Source: Paralithodes platypus
Taxonomy: Eukaryota; Arthropoda; Malacostraca; Decapoda; Lithodidae
Assembly: GCA_032716605.1 (NCBI GenBank)
Contig: CM064552.1
Span: forward strand, 6,491,651-6,555,650
Length of the DNA: 64,000 nucleotides
Direction: 5' to 3'
Shown: piece by piece, positions 23,968-34,408 of the stretch
How positions within the stretch are numbered: position 1 is the stretch's first letter
How the letters are laid out: each line of letters starts with the position of its first letter
Translations under genes and position numbers: made by a program
Notes under the pieces: generated by a model
What the model was told of the DNA's origin: nothing
The model's input: only the letters and a program-made list of their open reading frames with translations
The model's database searches: none

Positions 23968-24190
23968 CCCCATTCAGGATTATGATGCGTTTTGGGCAGT
24001 TTATTATGGTTGTCGTTAGAGGATCATATTTTTATTAGGATGGGTACCGGTATATGGAAGTCAGAGGGGTACCGTAAGTGAGACAGTCTTTACCCTTTTG
24101 ATTTCCATAGATCCTTCTCAAGCTGCATACAATCGTCTAATGATAGCCAGAATTAGGTGTCAAAACGCGTCACGCTCCTCAAGGGGTTAA
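23964..24190. mobile_element. Foldback MITE, family F copy 2
   Basis: TTAACCCCATTCAGGATTATG to CGCTCCTCAAGGGGTTAA, with the pair TTGGGCAGTTTATTATGG and CAGAATTAGGTGTCAAAACG as opposed arms. It shares its left TTAA with a family A copy. Confidence 0.7.
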
Positions 24191-24626
24191 TGTTGACAAT
24201 TTCTTCACAATATTTAATCTGCTTTGTCCTGTTCTTGTTCGTGATTTTCTCCCCGTTTTCTTATTTATTTCTTTTTCTTTAAAGCTATGCATGTCTTCGT
24301 TTTCTTTAAATAGTCTTCCCATTTGTCATTCCTTTCGTTTTGTTTCCTCTCTTCGTTTTCATCACCATCGTCCTCATCACCAGCGTCATTTTCAGCATCA
24401 TCTAACTTTTCATCATCATCATCCATCATCATAAGATAACAACACAGCAACAGTCATCACCATCATCATAAAATATTAACATTACAACAATCCTCATCCT
24501 CATCAAATAGCAACATGGCAACAACTTCACCATCATCATTATTATGTATCTTTTATAATTTATTTTGCTGAATTATTTTATTCATTTGATCTCTTAGGTA
24601 CCGTAGTAGTTAACTAGTTACCGGTA

Positions 24627-24627
<1 letters not shown>

Positions 24628-24687
<60 letters not shown>
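24628..24687. repeat. (CA)n preceding SINE V2
   Basis: About 30 CA units abutting the tRNA-like head. Confidence 0.95.
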
Positions 24688-24688
<1 letters not shown>

Positions 24689-25162
24689 CCCGTAGCCTAG
24701 TAGGTAGAGCTCTCGTCTCACACACGAGGGGTCGGGGGTTCAATCCCAGACCGGGCGGAGACAAATTGGGCTTGTCTCCTTTCATGTGTTAGCCTCAGTT
24801 CACCTAGCTGTAAATAGGTACCTGGAATAAGTGGACGACGTTGTGACGTCCCATCTGGGGTTGGCAAAAATGGTACAAGGCGAGATGGGTATCATATGGT
24901 TCACCTAAGCTGATGGCTACCTAAGCCTTCGGGCGAGACGGTACCGTCTATAGTGAGAATGGTACCATACAGATCCACCCTAAGCCTTCGTTTCCGATGT
25001 CGCCAATTGGCTAAATACAGACTACACACACATCCACAGCCATTCCAACAGTACATAAAACACTTAACATGCATTTCACGCAATACATTCCCAGTTAAGG
25101 AGGCGCGATAATAATGAGCTTAGCTCGCATTGCGTGGATTCCCCTTGACGAACAAGTAACTG

Positions 25163-25167
<5 letters not shown>
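24688..25167 (+). mobile_element. tRNA-Val-like SINE, copy V2
   Basis: The head GCCCGTAGCCTAGTAGGTAG has anticodon arm CTCGT-CTCACAC-ACGAG (CAC) and T loop GTTCAATC. The body equals V1, and the end AAGTAACTGAGTAA runs into (CA)n that leads straight into copy V3. Confidence 0.7.

Positions 25168-25219
<52 letters not shown>
25168..25219. repeat. (CA)n joining SINEs V2 and V3
   Basis: About 26 CA units between two SINE copies. Confidence 0.95.
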
Positions 25220-25220
<1 letters not shown>

Positions 25221-25678
25221 CCCGTAGCCTAGTAGGTAGCGCTCTCGTCTCACACACGAGGGGTCGGGGGTTCAATCCCCGGCCGGGCGGAGACAAATTG
25301 GGCTTGTCTCCTTTCATGTGTTAGCCTCAGTTCACCTAGCTGTAAATAGGTACCTGGAATAAGTGGACGACGTTGTGACGTCCCATCTGGGGTTGGCAAA
25401 AATGGTACAAGGCGAGATGGGTATCATATGGTTCACCTAAGCTGATGGCTACCTAAGCCTTCGGGCGAGACGGTACCGTCGACTCTATAGTGAGAATGGT
25501 ACCATACAGATCCACCCTAAGCCTTCATTTCCGATGTCGCCAATTGGCTAAAAATACAGACTACACACACATCCACAGCCATTCCAACGATACATATAAC
25601 ACCTACACATATAGGAGGCGGGAAATAACGAGCATGCTCACTCCCGCAATACAACTAGAGTAAGTACAACTAGAGTAA
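25220..25678 (+). mobile_element. tRNA-Val-like SINE, copy V3
   Basis: Very close to V2 in head and most of the body; the 3' end is variant, with ACTAGAGTAAGTACA twice before (CA)n. V2-(CA)n-V3 forms a tandem dimer. Confidence 0.7.
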
Positions 25679-25734
25679 GTACACACACACACTATGCTGA
25701 TAGTCCGACTTACTGTATACCTAAAGCTCGGTTC

Positions 25735-26390
25735 ACACATGCACGAATTAACGTCACGTCCGTCCCCGACCAAGAAAATAGGCAGGACGGCATCAATCTG
25801 GAGGCCCCATGTGGCCACGATGGCCACTAGGGCCGTTCCAAAGTTTTTTTGCCGGGACACCCACGGAACACACACGGACACACACGGAAGCAGTCATCGT
25901 CTAGACGACGACTGCTTCCGTGGGTGTTCCGTGGGTGTCCCCGACATAATACATTTTCTGGCAGTGTCACCGACCCACACGGACCATTTTATGCTGCACA
26001 AAAAGGACGCCGCAGCTCGGGTCACACATGCACGAATTAACGTCCCGTCCGTCCCCGACCCCTTAATTCGCCGTGCCTAGGCGGCGTCCTTTTTGTGCAG
26101 CATAAAATGGTCCGTGTGGGTCGGGGCAACTGCCAGAAAACGTGTTATGTCGGGGACACCCACAGGACACACACGGACACACACTGGAGCAGTCGTCGTC
26201 TAGACGCAGCCTGGCGGCATCTAGACGACGACTGCTTCCGTGTGTGTCCCGTGGGTGTCCTGGCAAAGAAACTTTGGAACGGCCCTAGTGGCCATCGTGG
26301 CCACATGGGGCCTCCAGATTGATGCCGTCCTGCCTATTTTCTTGGTCGGGGACGGACGTGACGTTAATTCGTGCATGTGTGAACCGAGCT
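25735..26390. mobile_element. Palindromic DNA element with TAA target duplication
   Basis: Termini AGCTCGGTTCACACATGCAC and the exact complement are flanked by TAA (25732-25734 and 26391-26393). The inverted arms extend over 100 bp. Inside lie sub-palindromes, e.g. around GTCTAGACGACGACTGCTTCC in both halves, and a second internal copy of the terminal sequence at about 26017. A 3-bp TAA duplication is typical of PIF/Harbinger elements. Non-coding. Confidence 0.75.
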
Positions 26391-26520
26391 TAAGACAGTC
26401 ATGACGTGTTTAAACTATAGAGAACTAACAATGGTGTGTTTGTGTGTGTGTATGTGTGCCGGCACATTATGTATGTGTGGGTATGTAAATATGCTTATGT
26501 TTGCTTGCTTGTTATGTTCT

Positions 26521-26884
26521 TTAAGGGGGGTGACCTGTTTTTTGTTATTTCTGTCCTTTTCTCTCTTTCTCTAGCTTGTATCCATTCGGCCCCATTCAGC
26601 CAACTATTTTAAGACGTTTATCCCCATCTAGGCGTTGATTGAAATCGGAAGAAATCGATCCGGCTTCGCCGGAGATATTTTTCTATCGAAAAATGTACAA
26701 ATTTAGCTTGCTGTCAAACAAAAATAAAAAATATGCTGGCTCGCTATCGCTCACCAGTAAAATATTGACACCTGGATGGGGATAAACGTCTTAAAACAGT
26801 AGGCTGAATGGGGCCAAATGGATACAAGCCAGAGAAAAATAGAAAAGGACAGAACCAAAACAGGTCACCCACCCCCTACCTTAA
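26521..26884. mobile_element. Foldback MITE, family B copy 1
   Basis: Family B elements are about 365 bp, bounded by TTAAGGGGGGTGACC and GGTCACCC...TTAA. They are almost wholly palindromic: GCTTGTATCCATTCGGCCCC in the left arm and its complement GGGGCCAAATGGATACAAGC in the right arm, with a short CCGGCTTCGCCGG hairpin and TTTCTATCGAAAAATGTAC inside. Non-coding. Confidence 0.75.
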
Positions 26885-26959
26885 TTAATGGCTATACTGT
26901 AACATCGGTGGTGAAATACAAAACTAGGACCATAGCATTACGGCGAGAGAGAGAGAGCG

Positions 26960-27287
26960 TTAAGGGGAGGTCTCCACTTGAGGGATTTTTTTCTTGACCC
27001 CTTTCTCCCTCATGTCTAGCCCCATTGCTTTTTGGGATTTTAAGACGTTTGCCCCATTAGTTTGGTGATTTTTAAGAATTTCCGCCCCATTCTGTCAATT
27101 TTAAGACCTTTCGTGCCATTTAGGTGTCGATTTTATCCTGGCGAGCGATAGCGAGCCTGTAATTTAAGAGTAATCGGCCTTCGGCCGGGACATTTTTCTA
27201 CCGAAAAATGTACAAATTTATCTTGAAAGGGGGTGACATTTTAAGATTGCTGGAGGAGTAGGAAACAAACTAGAAACCTCCCCTTAA
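26960..27287 (+). mobile_element. TTAA MITE, family A copy 9
   Basis: Nearly complete copy, TTAAGGGGAGGTCTCCACTT to CTAGAAACCTCCCCTTAA, with a small internal deletion after the AAAGGGGGTGA block. Confidence 0.8.
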
Positions 27288-27428
27288 AAGCACCACTATC
27301 ATGAATGAACATCTCTAATGAGTGCCTTGTAGTTTACGGTTTATTTTGTAGCAGTGACCCGTGAAGACAGACAACAGATGCATTGTTTGAGGGGATAGTA
27401 ACATCGTACACTCACTCACTCACTCTTA

Positions 27429-27547
<119 letters not shown>

Positions 27548-27874
27548 ATACTCTTACTACCACCAACACCCACACTCACTCACACTCTCTCTTTCTATCT
27601 ATCTATCTATCTATCTATTTATTTTGTATCAGTGAGCCGTGAAGACACACACCAGATAATTTTTGTTTGTGTGAATAGCATCATGCATAAGTGGAGGCGT
27701 GTGGCTTCATTTATAATTTTTACTACCACCCACACCCACTCACTCGTATTATTACTCTTACTCACTCTCTATCTATCTATCTATATCTATTTTGTATAAG
27801 ATAGCCGTGAACAGACTACAGATGCATTATTTTAGTGGATAGCATCATTGAACATAAGCTGTGGCGCCTACACT

Positions 27875-27904
<30 letters not shown>

Positions 27905-27905
<1 letters not shown>

Positions 27906-28112
27906 ACCCATTAATTTGGCCATGTTAAGACCTTTCACCCCCTTTCTGTTAGTTTTGCGACCTCTCATGCCCTTTAGGTGTCGATTTTTTCCCTAGCGAG
28001 AGATAGCGAGTCTGCAATTTAGGAGGGACAGACTTTTAGCCGAAAAATCCACAACTTCATCTCGAAGGGGGGTCTTGGGGATGTTACATTAATCTTGATC
28101 GAGGTCTACGGA
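27905..28112 (+). mobile_element. Family A MITE, internal fragment
   Basis: Contains the AAGACCTTTC, GGTGTCGATTTTTTCC and AGCGAGAGATAGCGAG interior blocks but neither terminal repeat. Confidence 0.55.
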
Positions 28113-28192
28113 GCATAAATGAAATGACTAAAAAAACATAATAGATAAAAATATCCCATTGAGCTCAAAAGGTAACACTGTGTAACACGTTT

Positions 28193-28215
28193 TTGTTGTT
28201 GTTGTTGTTGTTGTT

Positions 28216-28250
<35 letters not shown>
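28193..28250. repeat. (TTG)n(TCG)n microsatellite
   Basis: Trinucleotide run switching from TTG to TCG. Confidence 0.95.
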
Positions 28251-28327
28251 AGCCCCAATATTGATATTAGTGGTGGTGGCTTGCCCCTCATCTCTGTTGC
28301 AAGTAAATGTTAGGTTTTTGTCCTCAG

Positions 28328-28502
28328 CATCGGCAAGTGTCTCCGGGATAAGCTGCAGAATATCAATGACATAAACATCCCACTAGAAAGGGCCAAGGTC
28401 ACTGCCCTGTGGTACACTAGCGTAGGTGTCCTCAGTTTCGAGGGCCTGGTTCCAAGTGGCAGACAACTTGACAAGTACTATAATCTATTTTGCCGAGTCT
28501 AG
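28328..28502 (+). CDS. Possible terminal exon or coding relic, unknown product
   Basis: A good acceptor (gttaggtttttgtcctcag) is followed by a 57-codon frame: IGKCLRDKLQNINDINIPLE, then RAKVTALWYTSVGVLSFEGL, then a tail ending FCRV and TAG. Composition is more balanced than in the surrounding microsatellites. A dispersed repeat (family D) begins soon after the stop. It may be a last exon, a pseudogene piece or part of a retroelement. No family recognised. Confidence 0.25.
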
Positions 28503-28671
28503 AAATGCCTACACTCAACCTCCCATAACTCAAAACGAAACTTCATTAAATCGAGCTGATATTTCTGCCATTGGGGAAGCCTGGAAGAGTCACCAGTAGA
28601 TCAGTATTAATGATTAGAGAGATCTATCCACTCTCGTCCAGAGATCATCTCTATCTTATCTCTCGATGTCC

Positions 28672-28678
28672 TCTCTCT

Positions 28679-28722
<44 letters not shown>

Positions 28723-28747
28723 CTCTATTTCTCTCTCTCTCTCCGTC

Positions 28748-28802
<55 letters not shown>
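28672..28802. repeat. Interrupted (TC)n
   Basis: Two long TC blocks abutting a family A fragment. Confidence 0.95.
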
Positions 28803-28805
<3 letters not shown>

Positions 28806-28883
28806 GTCTTAAAATCTCAAAACTAACGGAGCTAAGCATGAGGGAGAAGGGGGTCCATAAATAAAACAGAAACCTCCCCTTAA
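28803..28883 (-). mobile_element. Family A MITE, right-end fragment joined to (TC)n
   Basis: GCGTCTTAAAATCTCAAAAC through AACCTCCCCTTAA. The rest of the element is replaced by a (TC)n tract. Confidence 0.6.
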
Positions 28884-29586
28884 TCTGTAGATGGTGTGAA
28901 AGAGAGTGAGGCTTGGGGGATTATGTAATTGGTGATGCTTAGGAACAGGGTAAGAGTGTGGTGATGGAGGGTGTTTGGGTGATGTAGGGTGTGGTGAGAG
29001 AGAGAGTGTGAGTGAGTGAGTGAGTGAGTGAGTGAGTGAGTGAGTGAGAGATACATAATTAATGTTGCATAATAAAGATGACGAGAGGGATGATGGATGT
29101 TGCTTATAGGTAGGGCGTGGTGAGTGGTGCAGAGGTAGTACAGTACACTACATAGGTAGTCTATTTATCAAGAATAACCTAAAGAGTATAGAGAATGTGA
29201 CCCCTAACCTCTTGTAACGAGAGAGACAGAGACAGAGAGATCGGGTTCTCTTGCACAGTGCCTTTAGTTATCGTTGAGGGTCGAGTTTGCCTAATGTGTC
29301 ATGTAAGCCAAAGTCAATATAAAGGATAACAAATATGAACATGAACGAATACACAGATACAGATTGTGCGTTATATATTGTGCACTCTCAAGTAATATAT
29401 TAAAGCAGATTACTGTTTATTATGTATTCTAACTATCTCTAGACGATTGTATTCAGTTTGGGAATGGAGGTGTTTGTTTAGACAGAGATATTTATTTAGT
29501 ATGCCGTAATTACACATCACACCCTATTGACCTATACAAGCATGCTATCTATTAGAGGCATTCTCAATTTTATACAAAGATCATCT

Positions 29587-29825
29587 TGTTACCTTTGACC
29601 AACAAACTGTGACCTCTAACCTCTAACAAACTATGACCTCTGACTTCCAACAAACTGTGACCTCTAACCTCTAACAAACTATGACCTCTGACTTCCAACA
29701 AACTGTGACCTCTAACCTCTAACAAACTATGACCTCTGACTTCCAACAAACTGTGACCTCTAACCTCTAACAAACTATGACCTCTGACTTCCAACAAACT
29801 GTGACCTCCAACAAACTGTGACATC
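29587..29825. repeat. 48-bp tandem repeat (2 x 24) rich in TGACCT
   Basis: Alternating ACAAACTGTGACCTCTAACC and ACAAACTATGACCTCTGACT lines, about 4.5 units of 48 bp. Each 24-bp half holds one TGACCT. The minus-strand frame repeats SLLEVRGH, but nothing suggests a real protein. Confidence 0.85.
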
Positions 29826-29903
29826 TGACCTACAACAATCTGTGACCTCTAACCTCCCAACACATTGTGACGTCAAACAAACTATAATTTCCATCCCTGG
29901 TCT

Positions 29904-30235
29904 TTAAGGGGGTAGTGCTTGGTGTTTAGGTAGGTTATATATATATATATATATTTATTCATTTATTTTTTAGTTTCCTCGCTAGACTTCCATCAAGCTT
30001 AAAAAAACACCCCCTAGACCTCCTTTCAAGATAAATTTGTACAAATATCCCTTCGGCCGGTTCCTTCTCAAATTAGAGGTTCGCTATCGCTCGCCAGGAA
30101 AAAAAATCGACGCCTAAAGGGCACGAAAGGTCTTAATATTTGAAAAAAAACATCGAAATGTCTCAATATCGCCAAAAACTAACGGAACGAACGTACGTCT
30201 TAAAACTTCAAAACTAACATGCTAAACAGGTCACT
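29904..30235 (-). mobile_element. TTAA MITE, family A, right end lost
   Basis: Starts TTAAGGGGGTAGTGCTTG and carries the GGTTCGCTATCGCTCGCCAG block and the AACTAACATGCTAAACAGG remnant. The terminal CCCCTTAA is missing. Confidence 0.6.
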
Positions 30236-30300
30236 AGGACTGTTGTTGCTTGATTTCCTTTGCACTAATTCGTACTCACTCACTCACTCACTCACTCACA

Positions 30301-30331
<31 letters not shown>

Positions 30332-31044
30332 CGCTCTTCTCTTGCTATCCTTTCCTTTATGTAATGTTCCTTGTCGTATGGGTAGGCCATATCTACTAGC
30401 CAATAAGTCCTCGGGGGAAAAAAAAATAACAAACGCGTTTGGATCGTAAGGTCTGTGTAGCCAGTGTATCTATGTAAATATATGTAAATCTCTCTCTCTC
30501 TCTCTCTCTGTTCTTGTGCATGTGAGAGTGTTCGTGTGTGTGTGTGTGTTTAAGTATGTGTGTGTTCAGTGTGTTCAAGTATGTGTGTGTTCAGTGTGTT
30601 CGTGTTTGTATGTGTGTGGGCGGTATGGTGGTGTAAGTAACGTACATATCATCCTCCCGCGATCCCATAACAAACAAACCCCTCCATGCTTGGCCCGAGT
30701 TAGGTCACAGATCCTTTAGGCTATATTTTGGTAAACTCTCTCTTTTTAGTCATGAAGAAATCGAATATTAAACCTTTATACGTTTTTAGTGTTTTTATAA
30801 TGCAATTTGTTTATTTTAATTAATCTATTATGATTATGCATAAATAATTATTAGTTTGGATTTCAGACTGTAGGAAACAATATTTTTTTAATAAAGAAAA
30901 AAACGTTCAATTTTCCCTGCCAATAAATGCTTACAGTGGCCGATAGAGGCGCTGAACGTAATGTTTACCGCGGTGCATTGTGGGAAATTGGCGACATTGA
31001 GGACAACAAACATTTTTAGTAGCTAGCGGTTCGCCGGTTTCTGT

Positions 31045-31049
<5 letters not shown>

Positions 31050-31118
<69 letters not shown>
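31050..31118. repeat. (TA)n microsatellite
   Basis: About 34 TA units, then AAT repeats. Confidence 0.95.
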
Positions 31119-31131
<13 letters not shown>

Positions 31132-31458
31132 GGCGATACATTTCAAGTCCTATTATTTTGTTTTCTTTTCATATATTGATTGTGCAATGTATGCAAAACA
31201 TAAGAGGCCCCAGTATTATACCATAATCTAGTAACTATAACAACAGCCTAATTATCTGTGTTGCAATCCCTCTGCTCATCAAGCCCATTATGCCAGCGTC
31301 CCCCTCTCTGTCATGTTGCAGAGGGTTGTGCAAGATGGTAAACAAATAACAACACTTGGGTCCTCAGCTTCCGTATGTTGCAATGGACTTCTTTGTCAAC
31401 GTCATCAACATGTCAACCCCATTCATTTGATCTACCTTACACACACATACGGTTACAT

Positions 31459-31459
31459 C

Positions 31460-31508
<49 letters not shown>

Positions 31509-31830
31509 CATAACACATGCACACCAGCAAATCGCACCCCCCACACACCCACACGAGTCACATTCAAAACACAACCGTTCGCTTAGAAAGAGAAAGTGGT
31601 GTGGTGTGGCACACAACATTCATATTTTTAAGGTCAAACGTTAGATAATTGTAAACTCAGGAAGCGGGAACATACGAGCCTACAAAAGCTCAAACTCCTA
31701 GTCATATCTACAAATAGGTAAAAACAAATAGGTAAACACGCACACACACACATACTGTCACACCAACACACACACACACACACACACTATCTCTATCTAT
31801 CTATCTATCTATCTATCTCTATCTCTCATT
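31459..31830. repeat. (CA)n and (CTAT)n tracts upstream of STX6 exon 2
   Basis: CA at 31459-31506 and 31738-31785, TATC at 31786-31826. Confidence 0.9.
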
Positions 31831-31962
31831 GTTAACAGGGAACATAGTAATATTATATGTACCGGTATTAATATTATTATTGATAATATTTAAAACCAAG
31901 TCCCTATGTGATATATACTGTACTTGACAATACTGACTCCTGTTTTCCGTTGGTTGTTTCAG

Positions 31963-32219
31963 TGAGGTGTGCAAGGCGCTGAACAAGACCCGGGGTTTGT
32001 ACCAGCGGTGGGGTGAACTACAGCAGGAGCAGGAGGCCGTAACCACACCTGCAGGAGGCCCGGGAGGAGGAGGAGTTACCCCAGGAGCCACTACTACCAC
32101 CACCACTACCAGTACTATAGTTGTGGGTAGTAGGGAGGAACTGGACTGGACCAATACAGAGCTAAGGAACGCACTGAGGTCTATTGAATGGGACCTAGAA
32201 GACTTGGAGGAGACCATTG
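31963..32219 (+). CDS. STX6: STX6 exon 2: N-terminal helical domain, first half
   Basis: The exon opens after the acceptor tggttgtttcag with one base (T) completing a codon from the unseen exon 1. It then reads [20 protein letters not shown] and later [20 protein letters not shown], followed by LEDLEETI. These match helices a and b of the syntaxin-6 N-terminal bundle. Between them sits an extra Gly/Pro- and Thr-rich stretch of about 30 residues, including seven Thr in a row, encoded by (ACN)n-like DNA. Vertebrate syntaxin-6 has only a short linker there. The exon ends at G32219 in phase 1, immediately before ATATCCTTT, a U12 donor. A conventional GT donor does not exist nearby and the frame would run to TAA at 32237, which supports the AT-AC reading. 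Confidence 0.93.
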
Positions 32220-32346
32220 ATATCCTTTTATGCTCATAAATTATTGTGTTTAATTTTATAATTGTGGGTATGTACAGCCAGAGTTTTAAGAACTATTTTG
32301 CTATTTTGATTTGTATTATTTATTTATTTGTATGTTTTATTTTGAT

Positions 32347-32420
32347 CACGCCGTGGTGTAGTTGTTTAAACCTTGGACACTCGTCTTGACTGTCGGAGCT
32401 TCGAGTCCGGCTGGGAGTAT
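32347..32420 (+). mobile_element. tRNA-like relic in STX6 U12 intron
   Basis: CGCCGTGGTGTAGTTGTTTA is A-box-like and GCTTCGAGTCCGG is B-box-like, with imperfect stems. Probably the head of an old SINE. Confidence 0.35.
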
Positions 32421-32934
32421 AACACATTTAGTAGCTCACACGTATTTGTGAGATATACGGTACTTATTATTTATTTGTGTATTATTAATATTAATTATGT
32501 ATTGTTTACACACGTCTATATTGTGGGGGGATTTGTATGGTGTGTGTTGGCGGAATGGGGTTAGGGAGAGATTTGTGTGTATTGTGTGTGTGTGTGTGTG
32601 GTGGGGGTACGGTGGTGTGAGATAAAGGTATGTATTGACGTGGATAATTAGTTGTTACGGTACTGTTATCTCTTCCGTTTCCTGTTATTTTAATTACTGT
32701 AGTTCTTTTGTTTATTAGGTATGCAGGCGCGTTGTTTTATAGGAACTATTACTTAGAAATATACCAATGCCATTGTCCACCAGAACCAGGACAGTATTTA
32801 GAATCGAACCACAGCCCTGACTGATGATGATGGTGATGCAGATGTTGATAATATTATTTTGTTATTATTATTATTTTTTGTACTTTACTGATATTGATAA
32901 CGATTACAATTGTTGCTAGAAAGGATATACCGTA

Positions 32935-33464
32935 CCGTTGTTGTTGTTCCCCAAGCTGCCTGGCCGAACAGCCCCAAGGCCCCGAGCAATTCCAAGGCCA
33001 TAACCGAGTGCCCCCCCACAGAACCCTCCCTGCCGACCACAATAAAGCCTGGGTGACCGAAGCCACTCCATGGCGGGGAGCTGAGGAGGGTGCAGAAACG
33101 CCCGGGAAACCAAAGCCCCACCCAGGGCCCTGAGCCCCTCAGCAATTATGAAGAGAAAGTTGAGGGGCAAGGGAAAAATGTGGCCGGGACTTTGGCTTCC
33201 AATCTTGGTAGGATTGGGAGGTCATTCCACGGAAAAGACGCCGTCACTACTTGAAGATCTAGTAAATATATAAGTCAAAGCACCAGTCAGAGTAAGCTAT
33301 GGGTATGGCAGAGATCGCTCAGTTCTCACTCTGATAGACCAGCCCATCACCACAAGACTAGAACCCAATCCTCTCAGCATCAGCTAGGAAAGGCCCTAGA
33401 AAGCCGCCTTTGGCGGGGGGATAGCTCCCCTATTTCAACCCCTTTCGGGGTAGGGCACCCGCCC
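32935..33464 (-). mobile_element. SINE-like element C copy 3, longest
   Basis: Minus orientation, tail (TTG)n at 32937. It extends about 110 bp further 5' than other copies, with GC-rich GCCGCCTTTGGCGGGGGG and CCCCTTTCGGGGTAGGGC. It is flanked by ATACCGTA at 32927-32934 and 33465-33472, so this is probably the full-length form. In STX6 U12 intron. Confidence 0.75.
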
Positions 33465-33772
33465 ATACCGTAACGTAGATGACGATGATGTTGCTAGAAA
33501 TGATATATATACCGTAAATAATGATGACGATGATGACAATTTTACTAGAGATGATGCACCGTACCGTAGATAATAATAATAATGATGATGATTAGGATGA
33601 TATTGAACAAAATCTCTGGGTGGTGATAATGGTGAGAGTTTGTGTATGGGTGAAAGTGTCGGGGCTGGGTGTGAAAGTATATGTTGGTGGTAGTGTGAAT
33701 GATGAGTGTCAGAGAAATATGTGTGATCCGGCCGAAAGTAAGGTTATAGAGCCTACGTTAGATAAGGAGAGA

Positions 33773-33774
<2 letters not shown>

Positions 33775-33818
<44 letters not shown>

Positions 33819-33823
33819 AAGAG

Positions 33824-33886
<63 letters not shown>
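33775..33886. repeat. (GT)n (TA)n (GA)n compound microsatellite
   Basis: Three adjacent dinucleotide blocks; more GT/GA tracts follow to 34217. Confidence 0.95.
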
Positions 33887-34308
33887 CGGTATGAGTGTGT
33901 GTGTGTGATAGAGAGTGGGTAAGAGTGTGTGTGTTTGTTTGAGAGAGTGGATAAGAATGAGTGTATGTGTGTGTGTGGGAGAGAGAGAAAGTGTGTGTAT
34001 ATGGATGTGTGTGTGGGAGAGAGCGAGAGTATGCATGTGTAAGATTGAATGTATGTATAATAGGTGAAGGGAAGAATGAAGAGCGTACCTAAGATACTGT
34101 CTATGTTAGGTAAGAGGGATAACAATCGGTACACATAATAATAATACCGCCTATGTTAGCTACAAGGAGAAAGTCTGTGTGTGTGTGTGTGTATGTGTGT
34201 GAGAGAGAGAGAGAGAGGTTGAAGTAATATATCACTAAGGATAGGTAGGTCACGAAGTATCCTTTCTGAAGAGGTGGTAGGAAGAGGTTTTACATTACAT
34301 AAAACGCG

Positions 34309-34408
34309 NNNNNNNNNNNNNNNNNNNNNNNNNNNNNNNNNNNNNNNNNNNNNNNNNNNNNNNNNNNNNNNNNNNNNNNNNNNNNNNNNNNNNNNNNNNN
34401 NNNNNNNN
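34309..34408. other. Assembly gap (100 N)
   Basis: Exactly 100 N, the usual placeholder for an unknown-size scaffold join. It lies in STX6 U12 intron, so the intron's true length is unknown. Confidence 1.

Noticed and set aside
25694..26322. ORFs inside the palindromic element at 25735
   Set aside because: Both strands show near-identical frames because the DNA is palindromic; no transposase motifs.
29570..29824. SLLEVRGH octapeptide-repeat protein on the minus strand
   Set aside because: Exact copies at the DNA level, unit a multiple of 3 by chance, and no signal for expression or a family.
32164..32239. STX6 ending at TAA 32237 as a short protein
   Set aside because: The downstream exons continue the family sequence in phase through perfect U12 signals.
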